A stretch of 64,000 bases of DNA from Ligilactobacillus sp. WC1T17 (GTDB taxonomy: Bacteria; Bacillota; Bacilli; Lactobacillales; Lactobacillaceae): NCBI GenBank assembly GCA_900110005.1, contig FOCC01000010.1:1-64000 (forward strand). Direction: 5' to 3'. Position numbers and translations under genes: made by a program. This document shows positions 17,747-25,936 of this stretch, one piece after another. The notes beneath the pieces are model-generated. The model worked only from the letters and a program-made list of their open reading frames with translations, was not told the origin of the DNA and did not search any database. The stretch's first letter is position 1, and every line of letters begins with the position of its first letter.

Positions 17747-18661
17747 ATTGATGTCTTCATATTGTCCACTAATAGCATCTTGCTTTTGGGCTTTTTTCGT
17801 GGAGGTATTAAATTTATACATGCCTTTCAAATTTGAAACTGTTGTATTAACGTTGCTAGTATGGCGAATTTCAATTTGATATTCATCATCACCAAGGTCT
17901 TGCACATAATACTGATCGCCCGCTTCCTGTGGAATGCCGGTAGCATCCCTAAAAGCTTGTAAGATTTCATCATTGGTCAAATTCTTAGTAAATGAAGAAA
18001 TCGAGGCACTGGAAGCCGATGAAATATCGCTGCCGGTTGCTTTTTTGTATTGCGAACTTAAAATTTGTGAGCTGCGCGCATTGATATAACCTGACGCACT
18101 ACTTTGACTAGCACTGCTAGTGCTGGTAGCTTGGGCTTGATCAATTAAATAATTGTACTGTGCGGCCTTTTGCTGCAAATTAGCAACTGCTTGGTAGCTG
18201 TTAGGCAAGGAATTAAGCGACTGTAAGCTGCCGGCTGCTTCTGAAGCCTTATCAGCCTTATAGTAAGCAATCACATCATTGTAATATTCATTAGCCAGAC
18301 TGACAATCTGATATTCTTTTTGCACTTTAGTAATTTGCTTGGTCAAAGCTTCTGGACTGGTAACATTATCTAATTTTTGCAAATTTTTTTCTGCTTGGCT
18401 CACCCTATTAGCGGCTAAATTTTTCTTCGCTGTCAATAAATATTTGAGATTTTGCTTGAATTTTTGTTCTTTCACAGATAGTTTATCTGCCTGCGTTAAA
18501 TCTTGATAAGCCTGCTTAGTATTGCCTGCTTCCAAGTCAGTAATGGCCGTTTGATAACTGCCATCACTTTTAGTAGTTGTCTCGCTAGTGCTTTGCTTAC
18601 TGCAAGCTGCTAAACTGGCTATTAAGCTGACTATTAACAGTCCTTTAAATAGTTTTTTCAT
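17744..18661 (-). CDS. Lipoprotein of unknown function, helical repeat N-terminal half
   Basis: A 305-residue exported lipoprotein. The signal peptide ends in a lipobox, SLAAC, followed by a Ser/Thr-rich linker. Residues about 35-180 are strongly helical with the look of degenerate TPR repeats (ITDLEAGNTKQAYQDLTQA). A Ser-rich stretch follows, and a compact C-terminal domain begins LTNDEILQAFRDATG. The ATG at 18661 follows GGGGGAT and overlaps the end of the upstream YibE/F gene by 17 bases, so it is coupled to the two YibE/F proteins. I do not recognise the family; an envelope role is inferred. Confidence 0.72.
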   Translation of the reverse strand: MKKLFKGLLIVSLIASLAACSKQSTSETTTKSDGSYQTAITDLEAGNTKQAYQDLTQADKLSVKEQKFKQNLKYLLTAKKNLAANRVSQAEKNLQKLDNVTSPEALTKQITKVQKEYQIVSLANEYYNDVIAYYKADKASEAAGSLQSLNSLPNSYQAVANLQQKAAQYNYLIDQAQATSTSSASQSSASGYINARSSQILSSQYKKATGSDISSASSASISSFTKNLTNDEILQAFRDATGIPQEAGDQYYVQDLGDDEYQIEIRHTSNVNTTVSNLKGMYKFNTSTKKAQKQDAISGQYEDIN

Positions 18662-19448
18662 CTTGATCCCCCGTTTCACTCTTGCTTAACCCATTTTGAC
18701 GCTGCTTCATAATCTTTTTCCCCATTAAGTACGTCGTAATCGCAATCACCAAAACAACTGCGATGACTGAATATAATACTTGCATAGATTCAGCAACAAA
18801 AATTTTTGAATTTAAATAATAGCCGAAATTTTCTTTTAACTTATGCAATAGCACAAATAAGGCTAAATCGCCACCAAACATCCCAAAAAACAAGGTGTTG
18901 AAAGTCATTCCCATAATTTGAAAGCCAATATTTTTACCGCTGCGATAAATTTCATCCAAAGTTATGGCAGCATTATGTTGGCTAAGCTCTTCTAACCCGC
19001 TGGCAATTGCCACAGCTGCTTCGGCAATCGCGCCCAAGGTACTTAAAATCGTCGTAGCAATCAAAACCTGTTCAAAATCCACCCCAACCAAGAGGTTAAA
19101 GGCTTCAATTTCTTCTGACTGCTCATTGGCAAACCCTTTAATCTGAGCCAAGTAATCCATTGGAAGCATTAAAGCCATCATTACTAATAGCACAATAATT
19201 GTAGCAAAAAAAGCTGTCGTTGTCGCATCTTCATCGCTATTACCCATAAAAATTGTAATTGCTAATATGCAAATACTGGTAAATAAAACAACCAACAACG
19301 GCGAAATACTACCGGCAATTAATAAAAGGGCCATAAAGAGCAGTGAAAAATTGAACACGACACTTAAAAAAGCACTTAATCCGCGCTTGCCGCCAACTAA
19401 CACCATTAGGCCAAATAAAATCAGTACTAATAAGCTAAGCGTCGACAT
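18645..19448 (-). CDS. YibE/F family membrane protein (second copy)
   Basis: A 267-residue polytopic membrane protein with about seven helices. It matches the YibE/F family core, with the GAIAEAAVAIASGLEEL segment and the GKNIGFQIMGMTFNTLFFGMFGG motif that parallels its upstream paralogue. It lacks the large N-terminal extracellular region of that paralogue, so the two may form a hetero-oligomer. The ATG at 19448 lies eight bases after GGGGG and overlaps the upstream gene by 14 bases. The cytosolic tail is charged. Substrate and function are unknown for the family. Confidence 0.75.
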   Translation of the reverse strand: MSTLSLLVLILFGLMVLVGGKRGLSAFLSVVFNFSLLFMALLLIAGSISPLLVVLFTSICILAITIFMGNSDEDATTTAFFATIIVLLVMMALMLPMDYLAQIKGFANEQSEEIEAFNLLVGVDFEQVLIATTILSTLGAIAEAAVAIASGLEELSQHNAAITLDEIYRSGKNIGFQIMGMTFNTLFFGMFGGDLALFVLLHKLKENFGYYLNSKIFVAESMQVLYSVIAVVLVIAITTYLMGKKIMKQRQNGLSKSETGDQDEKTI

Positions 19449-20541
19449 GACTGTCACCCCCTAAAACATTGGCAGTTAAAAAGCTGGCTAAAGGAACCGT
19501 TAAGGTAATTCCAATCCCACTAATCACAGCTTGCACAACACCTAAGGCCATCGTCCATTCAAAGGTATAGGCAATACTGTTATTGGTTCTAAAATAAAGT
19601 AAAGCCATCATAAATGTTTCCGCAAAAAAGATGAGGACTAAAACATTCACTAGCGGCCCCATAATAGCTTGACCAACGTTCATCCCTGATTTAAACAATT
19701 GTCTTTTAGAGATATAATGATCATTTTCCTTCATTTCAAAAAGCGTCGAAACAATATCGGTGGCTGCATCCATCACTGTCCCTAAAAGTCCAATCACCGT
19801 TGCAGCTAAAAAAAGTTGCTTAGGCGCTTGAGTAGCGTAATCTAAAGCTTCATAATGCATTCCTTGATCACCGGTGACTTTCATAGCCAAAACACCAATA
19901 ACCAATGCCAAGACTGTTGTGGAGGTCACCGCCGCAAATGTTACACCAAATTGTTTATTGAACCCAATTACTAAGAACAGTGACAGGCCGGTAAAGATTA
20001 GTGCTGCCAGTGCAAACAGCCAGAAAAAGTGCGTCAAATTCAGCCTGACATCCAAGTCAACAAACAATAAAAAGATGACAAAATTAAGCAAAACACTCAA
20101 AATACTCTTCAGGCCCGCAAACTGCATCGTGGCATATAAAAGTACTACAACTAGCCAGCACAAAAAAACTAAATACGTATCTCTTTTTTCATTACTAATG
20201 ATAGCAGTAATTTTTTTGGAGCCGGTAATTATCAAAAAGACCCGGTCGTTCACCTTATATTTTTGATCATACCCGCCCGACTTTGAGTAAGTATTAGGCA
20301 ATTTAAATTTTTGACCACGATATTTTCCATTTTCTACCACCATCCAAACGGTTTGTTCAGTGGTATAGTCCGCATTACCATAGGTATCTTCCGACCGCAC
20401 GGTTTTCCCCTGCTTAACCTTGGTAATCCTAGCTATCGGGTCATGATACAAAAAAGCATCATGGTTCATAAACCAAACCAAGACCATCCCGCTTAAACAG
20501 ATGAGCAAAAGCTTGAGCAGCTTTTGCATATTTTTTTTCAT
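19435..20541 (-). CDS. YibE/F family membrane protein (first copy)
   Basis: A 368-residue protein. One N-terminal membrane helix is followed by an extracellular beta-rich region (about 30-125, with RSEDTYGNADYTTEQTVWM) and about seven helices containing the YibE/F hallmark GTVMDAATDIVSTLFEM and SGMNVGQAIMGPLVNVL. The ATG at 20541 has AGGTGG six bases before it. An ATG at 20571 lies right at a TATAAT element (on the minus strand, just upstream) and is less likely. It heads an operon with a second YibE/F gene and a lipoprotein. Function unknown. Confidence 0.78.
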   Translation of the reverse strand: MKKNMQKLLKLLLICLSGMVLVWFMNHDAFLYHDPIARITKVKQGKTVRSEDTYGNADYTTEQTVWMVVENGKYRGQKFKLPNTYSKSGGYDQKYKVNDRVFLIITGSKKITAIISNEKRDTYLVFLCWLVVVLLYATMQFAGLKSILSVLLNFVIFLLFVDLDVRLNLTHFFWLFALAALIFTGLSLFLVIGFNKQFGVTFAAVTSTTVLALVIGVLAMKVTGDQGMHYEALDYATQAPKQLFLAATVIGLLGTVMDAATDIVSTLFEMKENDHYISKRQLFKSGMNVGQAIMGPLVNVLVLIFFAETFMMALLYFRTNNSIAYTFEWTMALGVVQAVISGIGITLTVPLASFLTANVLGGDSHVDA

Positions 20542-20620
20542 TATTTCCACCTGACTTTCTCTGCTACCCATCTAATTATAGCGAATTTACCCACCAAATT
20601 AAACCAAACATCCCTTAAAC

Positions 20621-20650
20621 TTGCATGTCCCGTAAAAAGCATTTTATAAT
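20621..20650 (+). promoter_or_regulatory. birA promoter
   Basis: TTGCAT (20621-20626) and TATAAT (20645-20650) are separated by 18 bp, 32 bases ahead of the birA ATG. Confidence 0.6.
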
Positions 20651-20681
20651 AAATTTAATTATAACTAAAGAAGGTTTATTT

Positions 20682-21647
20682 ATGAAAACGAGTACCCAAG
20701 TTTTAAAATTGCTTATTGATGCTGACACTTATCTTTCCGGTCAAGAAATTGCTCAAAAACTCAACTTATCCCGCACAGCTGTCTGGAAAGCTATCAACAC
20801 TTTAAAAGAAGCTGGGTACCAAATTGAAGGTAAGCCACGCGTCGGCTACCGCTTTAACGATAATAACAAACTAAGCGAAGCCGGCATCCGCAAATATCTA
20901 GCGTCTGATTTGGACCTTGATTTTGAAATCTACGACACCATTGATTCTACGAATACCCGCTGCAGCCAAGTAGCCAGTGCTCAAACAATCACCAAACCGC
21001 TGGTTGTCATCGCCGACACCCAAAGCAAAGGCCATGGGAGATATGGCCGGAATTTTTCTTCACCTAAAGGATCAGGTATTTATTTGAGCATCCTGCTGGT
21101 CAATACCGATCCTGATTTTAACCCGGGCTTATTGACAACAGCAGCGGCAATTGCGGTCACCCGCACTGTTGAAAAGCTGCTTCATGTTGATTGTAAGATT
21201 AAATGGGTCAATGATGTCTTAGTCGACAACAAAAAAATTACTGGCATTTTGACGGAAGGTGTGGCTGACTTAGAAAACCAGCTGCTCAAAAATATCATTG
21301 TCGGCACGGGCATCAACTACCTGACCGATCCCCATACTTTTCCCGACGACATCAAGGATCGTGCAGGTTCTTTAATAGAATACGTCCAAAAAACTGGTAT
21401 CAGCCGCAACCAATTCATCGCTCAATATCTCAATGAATTTTTCAACCTTTATCCCGACTACAAAAAAGCCGGCTTCATGGATGAATACCGTAAGCATTCT
21501 AATACTATCGGCAAAGATGTCGTCATTAACCGCTCCGGTCAAATAACAACCGGCCACGTGGCCACAATTGATAATGAAGGCCGCATCGTCCTTAGTTCAG
21601 GGCAAATTATTTCATCTGGCGAAGTAACTAAAATCAGAGGCATTTAA
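20682..21647 (+). CDS. birA: Biotin-protein ligase / biotin operon repressor
   Basis: A 321-residue bifunctional protein. The N-terminal winged helix (KLNLSRTAVWKAINTLKEAGY, about 28-48) marks the class II, DNA-binding form. The ligase core has the biotinyl-AMP loop KGHGRYGRNFSSPKGSGIYLS (about 111-131) and the KWVNDVLVDNKKITGIL motif (about 173-189), and a small C-terminal SH3-like domain ends the chain. It attaches biotin to carboxylase carrier proteins and can repress biotin uptake genes. The ATG at 20682 follows AAGAAGG; earlier in-frame codons lie in the promoter. No biotin gene is adjacent. Confidence 0.92.
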   Translation: MKTSTQVLKLLIDADTYLSGQEIAQKLNLSRTAVWKAINTLKEAGYQIEGKPRVGYRFNDNNKLSEAGIRKYLASDLDLDFEIYDTIDSTNTRCSQVASAQTITKPLVVIADTQSKGHGRYGRNFSSPKGSGIYLSILLVNTDPDFNPGLLTTAAAIAVTRTVEKLLHVDCKIKWVNDVLVDNKKITGILTEGVADLENQLLKNIIVGTGINYLTDPHTFPDDIKDRAGSLIEYVQKTGISRNQFIAQYLNEFFNLYPDYKKAGFMDEYRKHSNTIGKDVVINRSGQITTGHVATIDNEGRIVLSSGQIISSGEVTKIRGI

Positions 21648-21682
21648 AAAAAGCTCCTGCAATTGCAGGAGCTTTTTTAATA
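21646..21682. terminator. Bidirectional terminator between birA and the 291-residue membrane protein
   Basis: AAAGCTCCTGCAATTGCAGGAGCTTT is a 13-bp perfect palindrome with A and T runs outside; it closes both converging genes. Confidence 0.88.
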
Positions 21683-22552
21683 ATGTCCATTGCTATTATA
21701 TTGTGCTGCTTCCATTAAATCTTGAAATAAAGACAATCTAAAGAAAGCGATGAAACTGCCTAAAATAATCAAGCCACCCCCTAACATCCACAGCATATTC
21801 TGCGCCTCTACCAGATATTTGAAGTACAGGCTGTTAAAAGAATAGACTGAATTCTGGTAAGCAAAAGATGAGTTGGTCATCGTCGCTACCAGCGCCAACA
21901 AAACAACAGCCAGCCCCGCAGCCGGCAAAGCCAATTCTAAGAGTTTAAATGTTTTAGCGATATTCCGCTCATTGGAATAATAAAAAATCAACAAAATCAA
22001 CCCAATCACAACTAAAGCTCCGACCATTAATATCCGGCAGACAACCCTACCAATCAGATAACGCTGCTGCACCCGCATCATCCCAGAACGCCTAAATTTG
22101 ATGCCGAAATATAAAGCTGCATCTTGCGCAAAAATATGATGAAAATTATACAATTGTTGCGGTGTAGCCTTTAAAGAACCCTTTTTCAAAGCGGACTCAA
22201 GGTTATGTTCGACCATTGCAGTAAAAGTATCAGCATTAGCTAATTGCTTACGGCCTGCACAAAAATTTTGCGTTGTCTGCTTGAGTAAAAGCTTCGTTTG
22301 GCTTTCAGTCAGCGTTAAATGTCGAATTTGCTGGCTGGAAAAACCATTCGATTGAGCACAATAATTCAGTACATCATTATAAATATTGCGATACTCTATC
22401 ACAAAAGTACCGGTTTGACTTTTTTTTACCAGATACTGCTGGTTTAAAACCGTCGTATCTAAAGAAAGGGCCACTAAACTGCCCATCAACGCCAAAATAA
22501 TAGCGATTTCCAAAAGACTGTAAAATAGCAACCTTTTGCGTTTTTTTTCCAC
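21677..22552 (-). CDS. Four-helix membrane protein of unknown family
   Basis: A 291-residue membrane protein. One N-terminal helix (about 9-30) is followed by an external helical domain of about 140 residues with three Cys (NYCAQ, FCAGR, later RVVCR) and by three more membrane helices. The GTG at 22552 follows GGGGGGAT. I do not recognise the family; the plan loosely recalls TIGR01906-type integral membrane proteins. Two cre-like sequences upstream hint at catabolite control. It stands alone between birA and a tRNA gene. Confidence 0.6.
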   Translation of the reverse strand: MEKKRKRLLFYSLLEIAIILALMGSLVALSLDTTVLNQQYLVKKSQTGTFVIEYRNIYNDVLNYCAQSNGFSSQQIRHLTLTESQTKLLLKQTTQNFCAGRKQLANADTFTAMVEHNLESALKKGSLKATPQQLYNFHHIFAQDAALYFGIKFRRSGMMRVQQRYLIGRVVCRILMVGALVVIGLILLIFYYSNERNIAKTFKLLELALPAAGLAVVLLALVATMTNSSFAYQNSVYSFNSLYFKYLVEAQNMLWMLGGGLIILGSFIAFFRLSLFQDLMEAAQYNSNGHY

Positions 22553-22585
22553 TTTTATCCCCCCAAAAATACCTTACCTAACAAC

Positions 22586-22646
22586 AAGCGCTTTCTTTTT
22601 ATGGTTAAAAGCAAGCCCTAAATTGCCTTTAACCGTAGCGCTTTCA
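22586..22646 (-). promoter_or_regulatory. Two cre-like sequences upstream of the membrane protein gene
   Basis: On the minus strand GAAAGCGCTT (22595-22586) and TGAAAGCGCT (22646-22637) share the core of catabolite-responsive elements (TGAAAGCGCTTTCA) but are imperfect in the distal arm. Confidence 0.35.
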
Positions 22647-22733
22647 TTAGCATGTATGTTCAGTGATTAATAATAGCTTATTTCAATGAACAAAATATGA
22701 CTTAGTTATGTTAAAAAATCAAACAAGATTGTA

Positions 22734-22768
22734 ATGTAAAAAAAGCAGGTAACAATCATGTTACCTGC
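22734..22768 (-). terminator. Terminator after tRNA-Thr(AGT)
   Basis: On the minus strand AGCAGGTAAC and GTTACCTGCT pair over 10 bp with a 6-nt loop, followed by a T run, a few bases after the tRNA. Confidence 0.88.
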
Positions 22769-22776
22769 TTGGGTAG

Positions 22777-22849
22777 TGCTTGTTAAAGGACTTGAACCTT
22801 CGACCTACGCATTACTAGTGCGTTGCTCTACCAGCTGAGCTAAACAAGC
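22777..22849 (-). tRNA. tRNA-Thr, anticodon AGT
   Basis: A 73-nt cloverleaf on the minus strand: acceptor GCTTGTT/AACAAGC, D-stem GCTC/GAGC, anticodon stem ACGCA/TGCGT with loop CTAGTAA, T-stem GAAGG/CCTTT with TTCAAGT, discriminator A. The CCA end is not encoded. The loop places AGT at positions 34-36, reading ACT threonine codons. A34 is uncommon in bacterial tRNAs outside Arg(ACG). A second threonine tRNA with GGT lies at 56341. Confidence 0.93.
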
Positions 22850-22898
22850 ATCGTGGTTTATAACCAACTTCTTTATTCTACCATATTTAAAAATATCG

Positions 22899-23864
22899 TC
22901 AAGCCTTTTTAGCTAATAAAATAATTATTTTTCCAAAACTATGGGAACTTTCCAAATATTGGTGAGCCAAAGGAACTTCTTCCCAGGAAAAAATTTTTTC
23001 AGGCTTTAACACGAGGTGGTGATCAACGACAAACTGCACCAAGTCATTGAAGCTTGCTTCCGTGACATCACCAGAATATCCGCCGGTGAAGTAGCGCTGG
23101 TTAGGGATATCCATAATCGGATCAAAATCTTCTAAGTACCACTGATCACCAAGTTAGCCGGTACTGCAAACAATTCCTCCCTGCTTAACATGCTTAAAGG
23201 TGTCTTTCATGCTTTTCGGCCCAATTAATTCCAAAACACGATCAAAACTTAGTTTGCTTTTTAAAACATTAGCTTGATCTAAAATTACACCATCAAAGCC
23301 GGCCTTAAGAAGCTGATTTTCTTTGGCTTTAGACCTAGTTGTCCCCCCAAATTTTCACATGATCAAAGCTGTGTTTAACCAAATTCACAAACGCTACGCC
23401 TACACCGCTGGTTGCCCCTCGGACTAGGATTTCCTGGTGGGGCTTAAGCTGCAGATTTTTCATGGAAATAAAAGCGGTGTAATAAGTTTCCGGTAAAAAA
23501 GCCAATTGTTCATAAGACAAATTAAAACGGGCGGGATAAAGCTGATTATTAGGCAAAAGCACGTATTCGACGTAACTGCCGTCAAAAGCCCTACCCATCT
23601 AACCCATCAAAGAAACAACTGTCATCCCTAGCTTAAATTATGCGGGTCAGACGTTTCCGCCACAGTCCCAACGCATTCAATGCCTAAAATTCGCGGCAAT
23701 TTAACTGTGGGTGACAAACCTTTTCTGGTAAAAATTTCCGAATGGTTAATGCTAAAAGCCTGAACCTTAACTAAGGCCCAGCCCAGCTTTACTTGCGGCT
23801 TAGGAACTTCTTCTAATTGCAAAGCTTCACTTCTGCCTGGATGGCGTAAAACAATTGCTTTCAC
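22899..23864 (-). pseudogene. Broken zinc-independent quinone oxidoreductase (MDR family)
   Basis: The remains of one NADPH:quinone oxidoreductase spread over several frames. The N-terminus MKAIVLRHPGRSEALQLEEVPKP and GIECVGTV are followed by a frameshift near 23628. A segment with SYVEYVLLPNNQLYPARF and the nucleotide site RGATSGVGVAFVNLVK ends at an extra base in a run of six G near 23340. The ELIGPKSMKDTF segment then meets an in-frame TAA near 23158, before the C-terminal VVDHHLVLKPEKIFSWEEVPLAHQYLE part. Two frameshifts and at least two nonsense codons rule out a functional protein. It follows the ABC importer operon and overlaps its last gene. Confidence 0.88.
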
Positions 23865-24490
23865 CTAATCCCCGCTTTCTTGGATAATAAATATTCTAAT
23901 CCCTGCATCACAGCCATAATCATTAAGGTTAAAACCATTGTCAGCAGGGTTCCAACTAAAATCGTCGTCAAATCTTGCGTTTGCAAACCTAAAAATAAAA
24001 CCTGGCCTAACCCGCCGGCTGAAATCGTAGCTGCAATCGTGGCCGATCCCATCACTGAAGCTAAAGCCACTTTAAGTCCCGAAAAAATGCTGGGAATAAC
24101 TAAAGGCAACTGCACTTTGAAAAAAATCTGCTTTTTGGTCATCCCCAGTGCCGCTGCGGCTTCAAGCAAACCGGGATCAATTTCGGCAAGGCCGGTTAAA
24201 AAGGTCCGCAAAAGAATATACTCACTATATAGCGTCAGCACAATAACGGCCGTCTTCACCCCTAAACCTGTCAAAGGAATCAAAATTGCAAAAAAAGCAT
24301 AGCTCGGTACCGCATACAAAGCCGAAAAAAAGTATACTAAGCCCCGCATCAGCTTTTTAAAAGACATAAAAAGCATAATAATGACGACAGCTAAGATTAA
24401 CGCTAATCCCAGCGCCGTTAAAACCAGCTGCAACTGCTGCAAACAATAAGTTGTTAAATCGGCGCTATTTTCATTTAAATATTTAAGCAT
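23861..24490 (-). CDS. OpuC-like ABC importer permease (distal)
   Basis: A 209-residue inner-membrane permease with about five helices. The binding-protein-dependent transport signature EAAAALGMTKKQIFFKVQLPLVIPSIFSGLKVALASVMG (about 110-148) marks the EAA loop that contacts the ATPase. It is the ProW/OpuCD class that imports quaternary amines or related compounds. The start overlaps the ATPase gene by eight bases. It is the last intact gene of the operon; the broken oxidoreductase follows. Together with the other permease it would form a heterodimer. Confidence 0.85.
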   Translation of the reverse strand: MLKYLNENSADLTTYCLQQLQLVLTALGLALILAVVIIMLFMSFKKLMRGLVYFFSALYAVPSYAFFAILIPLTGLGVKTAVIVLTLYSEYILLRTFLTGLAEIDPGLLEAAAALGMTKKQIFFKVQLPLVIPSIFSGLKVALASVMGSATIAATISAGGLGQVLFLGLQTQDLTTILVGTLLTMVLTLMIMAVMQGLEYLLSKKAGIR

Positions 24491-25259
24491 GCAAATCCCT
24501 CCACATCTCTTGTTCCAAGGTCACCGTTTCTAACAGCTGCTTGACAAAAGGCGCTTGCTCTTTGGTTAAAAGTTCTTTAGGACTCGCATAAGCTTCAATT
24601 CGGCCTTCATTCATAATCATAACTTTATTTGCTAAGAAGAAAGCCTCAGCAATATCGTGCGTGACAAAGACGAAGGTCTTGTCTGGCATTTGCTGGTGAA
24701 TTTGCTTCAATTGCTTTTGTAATTCTAACCGGGTTAAAGCATCGATCGCTCCAAAAGGTTCATCAAATAAAACAAAATCCGGATTAGCCGCCAAGGCCCG
24801 AACCACCCCGATTCTTTGGGCTTGACCGCCAGAAAGCTGGCGCGGATAGCGCTTTTTGTAATCACTGGGATCGAGCTGAACTAAAGTCAATAGTTCATCC
24901 ACCCGTGCAGCAATTTTATCAGGCTGCCAGCCTAAAAGTTCAGGCACAATCGCAATATTTTGTGCTACTGTCATATGCGGAAAAAGTCCAATTGACTGGA
25001 CTACATAACCAATCTGCCGTCTTAACTTGGTTAAATCCTGTGCTTTTGTATCTTGTCCATTCAGTAAAATTTGGCCTTTGCTCGGTTCAATTAAGCGGTT
25101 AATCAGCTTTAAGGTCGTCGTTTTGCCTGAACCGGATGTGCCTAAGATGGTGACAAAATCGCCACGGTTTATCTGAAATGAAAGGTTGGGCAAAATAACT
25201 TTATCCTCATAGCTTTTTTGCACCTGCTTAAACTCAATTCCTACCTGTTTATTTGACAT
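24483..25259 (-). CDS. OpuC-like ABC importer ATPase without CBS domains
   Basis: A 258-residue ATPase with Walker A GTSGSGKTT (about 35-43), Q-loop YVVQSIGLFPHMTV, signature LSGGQAQRIGVVRAL, Walker B FVLFDEPFGAID and switch His in VFVTHDIAEAF. It is of the ProV/OpuCA type, yet it ends about 25 residues after the catalytic core. The C-terminal CBS pair that senses ionic strength in OpuA/OpuCA is absent. Osmotic gating as in OpuA is therefore unlikely. It overlaps both permease genes (8 and 11 bases). Confidence 0.87.
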   Translation of the reverse strand: MSNKQVGIEFKQVQKSYEDKVILPNLSFQINRGDFVTILGTSGSGKTTTLKLINRLIEPSKGQILLNGQDTKAQDLTKLRRQIGYVVQSIGLFPHMTVAQNIAIVPELLGWQPDKIAARVDELLTLVQLDPSDYKKRYPRQLSGGQAQRIGVVRALAANPDFVLFDEPFGAIDALTRLELQKQLKQIHQQMPDKTFVFVTHDIAEAFFLANKVMIMNEGRIEAYASPKELLTKEQAPFVKQLLETVTLEQEMWRDLHA

Positions 25260-25887
25260 CTCTTTTCACCTTTCCTATTACTAAATCAAAGATGAACATA
25301 AACATCAGCGACAAAAGTGCCACCGATATGCCGCCAATCAGCAGCAAATCCATCCGATACAAGCCTAAACCAGTAAAAATCAGCGTACCCAACCCGCCGG
25401 CTCCAATATAAGTAGCTAAGGTCGCTGAAGCAATCACTTCGACTAGGGCTAACTTAACCCCATTTAAAATATAGGGCAAAGCCAGTGGCAACTGAACCTT
25501 AAAAAAGAGCTGTCTAGGACTCATGCCAAGGCCTAAGCCAACTTCCTGCAAATTTCTATCAACTTCATTAAAGCCTAAAATCGTATTAATAACTAAAGGC
25601 GGCAAAGCTAAAACAACTAAAGCAACCAAAGCCGGCAACACACCTACGCCAATCAGTGGAATTAAAATGAACAATAAAGCCAAACTCGGCACAATCCGCA
25701 AAACTTGAGCAAAGCTGCTGCAAAGGCCGGCAACCATTTTAGACCGCGAACCTATAACACCAAGCGGAAAAGCAATTATAAAAGCCAGCAATAATGTTCC
25801 AAATGACAAGGCTAAATGTTGTAAAACAGCCGTAAAATATTCACCTGAATTTGTTTGAAAATAGACTAGAATCTGTTTTAAAAGCAT
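25249..25887 (-). CDS. OpuC-like ABC importer permease (proximal)
   Basis: A 212-residue permease with five helices and an EAA loop (LQEVGLGLGMSPRQLFFKVQLPLALPYILNGVKLALVEVIASATLATYIGAGGLG, about 120-172). It is homologous to the distal permease. The ATG at 25887 sits behind GGAGGTGA, a very strong ribosome site that follows a hairpin between this gene and the binding-protein gene. The pair of permeases resembles OpuCB/OpuCD and YehW/YehY. Confidence 0.85.
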   Translation of the reverse strand: MLLKQILVYFQTNSGEYFTAVLQHLALSFGTLLLAFIIAFPLGVIGSRSKMVAGLCSSFAQVLRIVPSLALLFILIPLIGVGVLPALVALVVLALPPLVINTILGFNEVDRNLQEVGLGLGMSPRQLFFKVQLPLALPYILNGVKLALVEVIASATLATYIGAGGLGTLIFTGLGLYRMDLLLIGGISVALLSLMFMFIFDLVIGKVKRDVK

Positions 25888-25904
25888 CAAATCACCTCCA
25901 TCTG

Positions 25905-25926
25905 AAAAAAGGGGGAAATTCCCCCC
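25905..25926 (-). terminator. Intra-operon attenuating hairpin between binding protein and permease
   Basis: On the minus strand GGGGG AATTT CCCCC forms a short GC stem followed by six T, between two same-strand importer genes. It probably lets only part of transcription continue, giving more binding protein than membrane complex. Confidence 0.6.
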
Positions 25927-25936
25927 TCATTATAGC

